NCBI RefSeq assembly: GCF_004005855.1
Contig: NZ_SACL01000006.1
Coordinates: forward strand, 124,001-188,000
Origin: Rhodovarius crocodyli
Lineage (GTDB): Bacteria > Pseudomonadota > Alphaproteobacteria > Acetobacterales > Acetobacteraceae
DNA: 64,000 nt
Direction: 5' to 3'
Position numbers and translations under genes: made by a program. Positions 58,533 through 64,000 of the stretch are shown here, piece by piece (the first letter of the stretch is position 1; each line of letters begins with the position of its first letter). The notes under the pieces are model-generated. The model was given only the letters and a program-made list of their open reading frames with translations. It did not search any database and had not been told where the DNA came from.

Positions 58533-59492
58533 CTACACCGGGTCCAGGGCCTCCCGGCCCGAAAGAACGGCGGCGATGTTGTCCAGCGCGCAGAAACCCA
58601 TGGCGTCGCGCGTTTCCACCGTCGCGCTGGCGCAGTGGGGCGTCATGAAAAGGTTCGGCAGATCATTGAAGCGCAGGTCGAAGGCGGGCTCGTTGCGGAA
58701 CACGTCGAGGCCCGCGGCGAACAGATGGCCGGAGCGCAGCGCATCGATCAGCGCGTCCTCATCCACCAGCGACCCGCGGGCGGTGTTGATGAAGACGCCC
58801 CCGGGCGGCAGCATCGCGAAGGCCTGACGCGTCATCAGCGTGCCGGCCTCGCCGCCCGGCAGATGCAGGGACAGCACCTGGGCGCGCGGCAGCAGGGCCT
58901 CCAGGCTCTCGACGAATTCGGCGCCCTGCTCCAGCTCCGGGGCCAGGCGGCGGCGGTTGTGATACAGCACCCGCATGCCGAAGCCCTGGGCGCGGCGGGC
59001 CATGGCGCGGCCGATGCGGCCCATGCCCACGATGCCGAGCGTGCGGCCGGAGACCTTGAGGCCCAGATTCGCCGCGAAGCCGAAATTCTCCCGCCAGCCG
59101 GCCCGCATGATGGCCGCCGATTCGGAGGCGCGGCGGCAGGCATTCAGCAGCAGCATCATCGCCAGGTCCGCCGTGCAGTCCGTCAGCGCGTCGGGGGCAT
59201 TGGTCACGACCACGCCGGCGGCCTTCGTGGCCGCGACGTCCATGTGGTCGTAGCCCGCGGTGGGGTTGGCGATGACGCGCAGGCTGGGTGGGAAGGCCGC
59301 GGCATGGGCCGCCGTGATCCGCACGCGCGGGCCGGTCAGGATGCCCTGGATGCCATGGGCCGCGACCAGGGCCAGGGCTTCCTCGGCGCTCAGGTCCAGG
59401 TCGGGAACCAGCGCGTCGAACTCGGCCTCGGCGCGGGCCACCACGGCGGGCGGCACGCGGCGTGCGATCAGGATGGGGTGCTTGGTGCTCAT
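58533..59492 (-). CDS. D-2-hydroxyacid dehydrogenase (glyoxylate/hydroxypyruvate reductase type)
   Basis: A 319-residue NAD(P)-dependent dehydrogenase. The Rossmann motif is GIVGMGRIGRAMARRA; catalytic Arg is in NTARGSLVDEDAL, Glu in LDVFRNEPAFD and His in MTPHCASA. NRRR after the second strand (LYHNRRRL) suggests NADPH preference, as in glyoxylate/hydroxypyruvate reductases. It is divergent from prfC and transcribed ahead of a Bug receptor, so it probably processes the imported acid. Substrate not shown. Confidence 0.9.
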   Translation of the reverse strand: MSTKHPILIARRVPPAVVARAEAEFDALVPDLDLSAEEALALVAAHGIQGILTGPRVRITAAHAAAFPPSLRVIANPTAGYDHMDVAATKAAGVVVTNAPDALTDCTADLAMMLLLNACRRASESAAIMRAGWRENFGFAANLGLKVSGRTLGIVGMGRIGRAMARRAQGFGMRVLYHNRRRLAPELEQGAEFVESLEALLPRAQVLSLHLPGGEAGTLMTRQAFAMLPPGGVFINTARGSLVDEDALIDALRSGHLFAAGLDVFRNEPAFDLRFNDLPNLFMTPHCASATVETRDAMGFCALDNIAAVLSGREALDPV

Positions 59493-59622
59493 GGAACGGG
59501 GTATGCGCCTCCGCGCCGGTCGTGTCGCCGGGCCGCTCTTTTATCTGATATATGAGTTTCCCTCGTCAATCGGCAAACGCCATGGCTGGCGCGCCTTGCC
59601 CGCTTGCGCTAACCCGCGCGCC

Positions 59623-61221
59623 ATGGACCACATCCCCCAGGTAGCGGCCGAGGCGGCGCGCCGGCGCAGCTTCGCCATCATCGCGCACCCCGACGCGGGC
59701 AAGACGACGCTGACCGAGAAGCTGCTGCTGAAAGGCGGCGCCATCCAGCTGGCGGGCGCCGTGCGCGCCAAGGGCAACGCGCGCCGCACCCGGTCGGACT
59801 GGATGAAGATCGAGCAGGAGCGCGGCATCTCGGTCGCCACCTCGGTCATGACCTTCGAGAAGGACAACACGGTCTTCAACCTGCTCGACACGCCGGGCCA
59901 CGAGGACTTCTCCGAGGACACCTACCGCACGCTGACGGCCGTGGACGCCGCGGTGATGGTGCTGGACGCCGCCAAGGGCATCGAGAGCCAGACCCGCAAG
60001 CTGTTCGAGGTCTGCCGCCTGCGCGATATCCCCATCCTGACCTTCGTGAACAAGATGGACCGCGAGGCGCGCGACCCGTTCGAACTCATCGACGAGATCG
60101 AGGGCACGCTGGCGCTGGATGCCGCCCCGGTGAACTGGCCGGTGGGCCGGGCCTCTGAATTCGCGGGCGTGTACGACATCGCGCGCAACCGCTTCCTGCC
60201 GGTCGACAAGGACGACAGCGAGGCCATCCAGCTGACCGGCCCCGAGGACCCGAAGCTGGTGGAGCTGGTGGGCCAGGAACGCGCCACCAACCTGGCCGAG
60301 GAACTGCTGCTGGCCGAGGCCGGCCTCAAGACCTTCGACCTGGAGGCCTTCCGCGAGGGCACGCTGACGCCGGTGTATTTCGGCTCCGCCCTGCGGGATT
60401 TCGGTGTCTCCGCGCTGCTGCGCGGCCTCGATGAATTCGCCCCGCCCCCGGGCGCGCGCGCGGCCGACATCCGCGATGTCGAGCCCGACGAGGCCGCGCT
60501 GACCGGCTTCGTGTTCAAGATCCAGGCCAACATGGACCCCAACCACCGGGACCGTGTGGCCTTCGTGCGGCTGTGCAGCGGCAAGCTGCTGAAGGGCATG
60601 CGCCTGAAGCAGGTGCGCACCGGCAAGCAGGTGCCCGTCAACGCGCCGCTGTTCTTCTTCGCCAAGGACCGCCAGGTGGCCGAGGAGGCATGGCCGGGCG
60701 ATGTGGTGGGCATCGTCAACCACGGCACGCTGCGCATCGGCGACACGCTGACCGAGGGCGAGGCCATCAATTTCCGGGGCGTGCCGAGCTTCGCGCCCGA
60801 GATTCTGCGCAATGTCCGCCTGGACGACCCCATGCTGGCCAAGAAGCTGCGCACGGCGCTGGACCAGCTGGCCGAGGAAGGTGTCGTGCAGCTGTTCCGC
60901 CCGCTGGACGGCAGCCCCGCCGTGGTGGGCGTGGTGGGCCAGCTGCAGCTGGACGTGCTCGCGAGCCGGCTGAAGATCGAATACAGCGTGCCGGCGGGTT
61001 TCGACGCCACCATGTGGAACGAGGTGCGCTGGATCACCGGCGACAAGGCCGAGATGGCGCGCTTCGCCGAGGTGCATCGCCGCGACGCGGCCGAGGACCA
61101 TGACGGCGCGCTGGTGGGCTTCTTCGCCAGCGCCTGGCGCCTGGGCAAGGCCGGCGAGGATTTCCCGAAACTGACCTTCCACAAGGTGCGCGAGCAGCAC
61201 GCCGTGGGCGCCGCCGCCTGA
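59623..61221 (+). CDS. prfC: Peptide chain release factor 3
   Basis: A 532-residue translational GTPase, RF3, which removes RF1/RF2 from the ribosome after termination. G1 is AHPDAGKTT, G3 is DTPGHEDF and G4 is NKMD; the RF3 marker RTRSDWMKIEQERGISVA is present, and domains II and III end with FHKVREQHAVG. ATG at 59623 gives the standard N-terminus (MDHIPQVAAEAARRRSFAII). It has its own promoter region (59493-59622), whose TATCTGATATATGAG stretch is unusually AT-rich. A hairpin begins at its stop codon. Confidence 0.95.
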   Translation: MDHIPQVAAEAARRRSFAIIAHPDAGKTTLTEKLLLKGGAIQLAGAVRAKGNARRTRSDWMKIEQERGISVATSVMTFEKDNTVFNLLDTPGHEDFSEDTYRTLTAVDAAVMVLDAAKGIESQTRKLFEVCRLRDIPILTFVNKMDREARDPFELIDEIEGTLALDAAPVNWPVGRASEFAGVYDIARNRFLPVDKDDSEAIQLTGPEDPKLVELVGQERATNLAEELLLAEAGLKTFDLEAFREGTLTPVYFGSALRDFGVSALLRGLDEFAPPPGARAADIRDVEPDEAALTGFVFKIQANMDPNHRDRVAFVRLCSGKLLKGMRLKQVRTGKQVPVNAPLFFFAKDRQVAEEAWPGDVVGIVNHGTLRIGDTLTEGEAINFRGVPSFAPEILRNVRLDDPMLAKKLRTALDQLAEEGVVQLFRPLDGSPAVVGVVGQLQLDVLASRLKIEYSVPAGFDATMWNEVRWITGDKAEMARFAEVHRRDAAEDHDGALVGFFASAWRLGKAGEDFPKLTFHKVREQHAVGAAA

Positions 61222-61251
61222 ACCAAGTTTCATGCTGCACTGCAACTTGGT
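61222..61251 (+). terminator. Hairpin directly after prfC
   Basis: ACCAAGTT (61222-61229) and AACTTGGT (61244-61251) are perfect 8-bp inverted arms with a 14-base loop, starting at the base after the prfC stop. No T-tract follows, so it may be a weak terminator, a 3' stabiliser or an operator for the GNAT gene 56 bp downstream. Confidence 0.45.
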
Positions 61252-61306
61252 GCTTGCCGTTCCCGTTCTAAGGACGCATGGCTGAGCTTTGAGAGAGTAC
61301 CGTTCC

Positions 61307-61729
61307 ATGACCGAGTTGACGATCAGCGAAGACGACTACCCCGAAATGGCCGCCGTGGAAGGCATCCAGCGCGGCCTGCACGGGTTCAACCAGGAAATGG
61401 GCGGCCCCTATGACCGCGAGCCCGTCACGGTGCTGGCCCGCGACGAGAAGGGCGAGGTACAGGGCGGCCTGCTTGGCCTGACCTACTGGAACTGGCTGTT
61501 CATCGACTGGCTGTGGCTGCACCGCGACCAGCGCGGCAAGGGCACCGGTAGCCGGCTGCTGGAACGCGCCGAAACCATCGCGCGCGGCCGCAAGTGCACC
61601 GATGCCTATACCGATACCTTCAGCTTCCAGGCGCCGCATTTCTGGGTGCGCAACGGGTGGGAGGAAGCCGGGCGGCTGGATGGGATGCCGCCGGGGCATG
61701 CCAGGATCTGGTTTAAGAAGAAGCTTTAA
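61307..61729 (+). CDS. GNAT-family N-acetyltransferase
   Basis: A 140-residue GNAT protein. The acetyl-CoA motif is LHRDQRGKGTGSRLLERAE (Q/RxxGxG/A type), followed by the beta5 strand TDTFSFQAPHFWVRNGWEEAG, in the form typical of small stand-alone GNATs. The substrate may be a small amine or protein N-terminus. ATG at 61307 follows a GAGAGAG stretch. It stands between prfC and repeat A copy 3. Confidence 0.85.
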   Translation: MTELTISEDDYPEMAAVEGIQRGLHGFNQEMGGPYDREPVTVLARDEKGEVQGGLLGLTYWNWLFIDWLWLHRDQRGKGTGSRLLERAETIARGRKCTDAYTDTFSFQAPHFWVRNGWEEAGRLDGMPPGHARIWFKKKL

Positions 61730-61731
61730 AC

Positions 61732-61848
61732 GTTCTTTTTTGGAAAAAAGAACCAAAAAACTTTTGAGAGTTTAAGGGCGCACGTTCACCGTCAGGCGCG
61801 CCCCAAATTCGAAAAGTCTTTTTGCTTCTTTTTCTTCAGAAAAAGAAG
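61732..61848. repeat. Intergenic repeat family A, copy 3
   Basis: A 117-bp copy filling the junction of the convergent GNAT and MFS genes, 3 bases from one stop and 2 from the other. Hairpin 1 GTTCTTTTTT/AAAAAAGAAC and hairpin 2 CTTCTTTTTC/GAAAAAGAAG match copy 2 exactly. The variable middle stem is GGGCGCACG with CGCGCCCC, different from copies 1 and 2 but still paired. Confidence 0.85.
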
Positions 61849-61849
61849 A

Positions 61850-63025
61850 TCACCCTTTTGCTTTCCCAACCACCAGAAACGCGATCTGCGAGATCAACCC
61901 GGCACCGGCCAGCACAACCGCCGCCGCCATCGCCGGATTGCCGCCCACCCCGGCCAGCGCCGCGCACAGCGCGCCGATCGCCATCTGCGCGCAGCCATAC
62001 AGGCCGGAGGACGAGCCCGCCATCGCCGGGTTCACCGCCATCGCCTCGGCCAGCGCCATGGGCGAGGCGATGCCGGCGCCGAAGCTCACCATCATCATCG
62101 GGATCACCACCGCCGGCACGCTCAGGCTTCCGGTCAGCACCACGCCCAGAAAGACCAGCGCCCCGGCCCAGGTCACGAGGTTGCTGCCGACCATCAGCAG
62201 CCGCGTTTCCATCCGGCCCGCCAGGCGGCTGGTCGCCAGGCTGCCGAACCAGGTGCCCAGGAAGTTGATGGCGAGATACACCCCCACCTCCTGCGTCGGC
62301 CGGCCCAGCTGCTCGATGTAGATGAAGGGCGCCGCGCTGACGAAGGCGTACATGGAAGTGGAGGCGAAGCTGCCTCCCACCACCAGCCCCAGGAAGCGCG
62401 GCGAACGCAGCATGCGCAGATAGCCGTGCAGGATGGCCCAGCCGGATTGGCCCGAGGACGGCGAGGACGCCGGCAGATAGCGCGTGACGAGCCACAGGTT
62501 CAGCAGGCCGAGGCAGCCCAGCGCGAGGAAGATGGCCCGCCAGCCCGCGAACTCTGCGATGAATGCCCCCAGCATGGGCGACAGGCCCGGCCCCGCCATC
62601 ACCATCAGGTTCATCAGCGACAGCCGCCGCGCGGCCTCGGGGCCCGCGCTGCCGTCACGGATGATGGCGCGGCCCAGCACCAGCCCGGCGCCGCCGCCTA
62701 GCGCCTCGAAGAAGCGCATGACGATCAGCATCTCCATGCTGACGGAGGTGAGCGCGACGAGGCCCGCGACGGTGTAGATGAGCAGCCCCACGACCAGGAC
62801 CGGGCGCCTGCCATAGCGGTCGGAAACCGGCCCATAGGCGATCTGGGCCGCGGCCAGGCCGATGACATAGGCGCTGAGCGTCATCTGCGCGGCCGCCCCG
62901 CTGGCCCCGAAGTGCCGCGCCACCATCGGCAGCGTCGGCACGAAGATGTGCATGGCCAGCGTGCCGGTCAGGGTGATCAGCGCCAGGAACCACAGGGGCG
63001 GAAGCGGGCGCGGCGTGTCGCTCAT
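61850..63025 (-). CDS. MFS multidrug efflux protein, Bcr/CflA type
   Basis: A 391-residue major facilitator with twelve predicted membrane segments. The DHA1 markers are present: PTLPMVARHFGASGAAAQMTLS in segment 1-2, motif A GPVSDRYGRRPVLV, and motif C-like GPGLSPMLGAFIAEFAGWR. Bcr/CflA proteins export bicyclomycin, sulfonamides, L-cysteine or siderophore-like compounds. It is leftward, 38 bp behind lolD, and ends at repeat A copy 3. Its substrate is unknown. Confidence 0.88.
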   Translation of the reverse strand: MSDTPRPLPPLWFLALITLTGTLAMHIFVPTLPMVARHFGASGAAAQMTLSAYVIGLAAAQIAYGPVSDRYGRRPVLVVGLLIYTVAGLVALTSVSMEMLIVMRFFEALGGGAGLVLGRAIIRDGSAGPEAARRLSLMNLMVMAGPGLSPMLGAFIAEFAGWRAIFLALGCLGLLNLWLVTRYLPASSPSSGQSGWAILHGYLRMLRSPRFLGLVVGGSFASTSMYAFVSAAPFIYIEQLGRPTQEVGVYLAINFLGTWFGSLATSRLAGRMETRLLMVGSNLVTWAGALVFLGVVLTGSLSVPAVVIPMMMVSFGAGIASPMALAEAMAVNPAMAGSSSGLYGCAQMAIGALCAALAGVGGNPAMAAAVVLAGAGLISQIAFLVVGKAKG

Positions 63026-63063
63026 TCACGCAGCGCACCACGCCGTGCAAACGAGTGCAATAC

Positions 63064-63744
63064 TCAGGCGGGGACGACGGCCCCGTCGCGAAGGGTCACC
63101 ACACGGTCCATCCGCGCCGCCAGTTCCGGGTTGTGGGTGGCGATCAGCGCCGCCAGCCCCTCGGCCCGTGTCTGGGCCAGCAGCTCGTCGAAGACGAGGC
63201 CGCTGGTGCCGACATCGAGATTGCCCGTGGGCTCATCCGCCAGCAGCAGCCGCGGCTTGTTGGCAAGCGCGCGGGAGATGGCGACGCGCTGCTGCTCACC
63301 GCCCGACAGCTTGCCGGGCTGGTGGTCCGCGCGGGCCTGCAGGCCGAAGCGGCCCAGCAGGTCGCGCGCGCGGGCCTCGGCATCACGCTTCGACGCGCCG
63401 GCGGCCATCTGCGGCAGCACCACATTCTCCAGCGCCGTGAATTCCGGCAGCAGGTGATGGAACTGGTAGACGAAGCCGATGGTGTCGCGGCGCAGCCGGG
63501 TGCGGGCCTCATCCCCCTGGGTGCCGGCGGGCGTGCCGTTGATGAACACCTCCCCGGCATCCGGTCGCTCCAGCAGGCCGGCCAGGTGCAGCAGGGTGGA
63601 CTTGCCGGTGCCCGAAGGCGCCACCAGGGCCACGATCTCACCCGGGAACAGGGTCAGGTTCGCATCCTTCAGCACCGTCAGCGTGGCGCCGCCGGCGGCA
63701 TAGCGGCGGGCGACGCCGCGCAGTTCCAGGACAGGGCTACTCAT
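63064..63744 (-). CDS. lolD: Lipoprotein-releasing ABC transporter ATPase LolD
   Basis: A 226-residue ATPase of the LolD/MacB group. Walker A is APSGTGKST, signature LSGGEQQRV, Walker [13 protein letters not shown] and H-loop THNPELA; the LolD-type stretch [18 protein letters not shown] is typical. Together with LolC/E-type permeases it powers release of lipoproteins from the inner membrane. It overlaps the permease gene upstream by 8 bp, as usual for lolC-lolD pairs. Confidence 0.93.
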   Translation of the reverse strand: MSSPVLELRGVARRYAAGGATLTVLKDANLTLFPGEIVALVAPSGTGKSTLLHLAGLLERPDAGEVFINGTPAGTQGDEARTRLRRDTIGFVYQFHHLLPEFTALENVVLPQMAAGASKRDAEARARDLLGRFGLQARADHQPGKLSGGEQQRVAISRALANKPRLLLADEPTGNLDVGTSGLVFDELLAQTRAEGLAALIATHNPELAARMDRVVTLRDGAVVPA

Positions 63745-64000
63745 TGCGCAGCATCACCACGGGATCGGTGCGGGCGGCCCGCCAGCTGGGATAGAGGGTG
63801 GCGAGCAGCGAGGTGACGAGCCCCATGCCCACCGCCTGCACGACGTCCATCGGGTCCACCACGGCGGGTAGCTGGGCCAGGAAGTAGACCTCGGGGCTGA
63901 ACAGCTCCGTGCCCGACAGGTATTGGACGAACTGGCGGATGCGCTCGATGTTGACGCAGAACACCATGCCCAGGCCGAAGCCGATCAGCGTGCCCGTCAC
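63737..64000 (-). CDS. LolC/LolE-type lipoprotein-releasing permease (C-terminal part)
   Basis: The last 87 residues of an FtsX-fold permease; the gene continues beyond the right edge, so its start is not visible. Two membrane segments can be seen (about [15 protein letters not shown] and [20 protein letters not shown]), ending in [12 protein letters not shown], close to the classic LolC/E end (P-x-x-x-LRYE). It overlaps lolD by 8 bp, which supports the lipoprotein-releasing assignment. It cannot be told from this fragment whether it is LolC, LolE or the fused LolF type. Confidence 0.88.
   Translation of the reverse strand: MTGTLIGFGLGMVFCVNIERIRQFVQYLSGTELFSPEVYFLAQLPAVVDPMDVVQAVGMGLVTSLLATLYPSWRAARTDPVVMLRNE

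Noticed and set aside
1-64000. CRISPR arrays, tRNA or rRNA genes, insertion sequences or prophage
   Set aside because: I scanned for regular short repeats, cloverleaf ends, transposases, integrases and phage structural genes and saw none; a tRNA could still be missed by eye.

Overview
The window looks like chromosomal DNA from a high-GC alphaproteobacterium, most likely an Acetobacteraceae (Roseomonas-like) member. This is inferred from four things: the very GC-rich coding style, the rpsF-rpsR-DUF2232-rplI order typical of alphaproteobacteria, four Bug/TctC-type solute receptors with no membrane partners, and several small catabolic operons each with its own GntR/IclR/MocR regulator. No rRNA, tRNA, CRISPR array, insertion sequence or prophage was seen. 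Coding density is very high and there is no gene-free stretch over 300 bp.

Layout. 1-3112: a CreD-type membrane protein divergent from a creB-creC two-component system, with phased GTGCAG repeats between them. 3078-6439: an FAD oxidoreductase and an orphan molybdopterin hydroxylase large subunit. 6558-11353: an aminotransferase-GST-PhzF-pentapeptide operon divergent from a MocR regulator whose tandem operator touches its start codon. 11373-13830: hemW and a zinc alcohol dehydrogenase. 13976-18676: a TMEM43-like protein, a MotA/ExbB-like channel, a MotB/OmpA-like coiled-coil partner and a lipoprotein, a candidate uncharacterised ion-driven envelope machine. 18680-26990: an IclR-controlled operon (Fe-alcohol dehydrogenase, D-2-hydroxyacid oxidase, two Bug receptors, a cytoplasmic BNR/sialidase-fold protein and a DHDPS/NAL-type lyase). 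27182-30753: GntR-SDR-Bug and a ketopantoate-reductase-like gene. 30770-43002: a 12 kb bidirectional cluster around a GntR regulator (SsuABC/Thi5-type ABC importer, class II aldolase, flavin monooxygenase, PuuE-like deacetylase, SDR, aminotransferase, alpha/beta hydrolase, carbamoylase-type amidohydrolase, bicupin), probably for uptake and breakdown of a nitrogenous compound. 43121-46134: folE and the rpsF-rpsR-DUF2232-rplI operon. 46319-48167: three unrecognised genes. 48201-53302: HpaI-type aldolase, DDAH-like amidinohydrolase, D-lactate-type dehydrogenase with an MFS transporter, and an orphan phosphonate-type acetyltransferase. 53548-59492: pyrE, an ELM1 homologue overlapping an MsrQ-like gene, tartrate/D-malate dehydrogenase, a Bug receptor and a 2-hydroxyacid dehydrogenase. 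59623-64000: prfC, a GNAT acetyltransferase, a Bcr/CflA-type MFS pump and the lolD/lolC-type export genes, cut by the right edge.

The most striking non-coding pattern is a pair of intergenic repeat families. Family A (three copies, 115-117 bp) is AT-rich with three nested hairpins. Family B (four copies, 108-155 bp) has ends CCCCGCCAGGA/TCCTGGCGGGG. All seven copies lie between convergent genes, and together they occupy every convergent junction in the window wider than about 35 bp. Family A copies fill their junctions almost exactly from stop codon to stop codon. They look like a modular set of bidirectional terminators.
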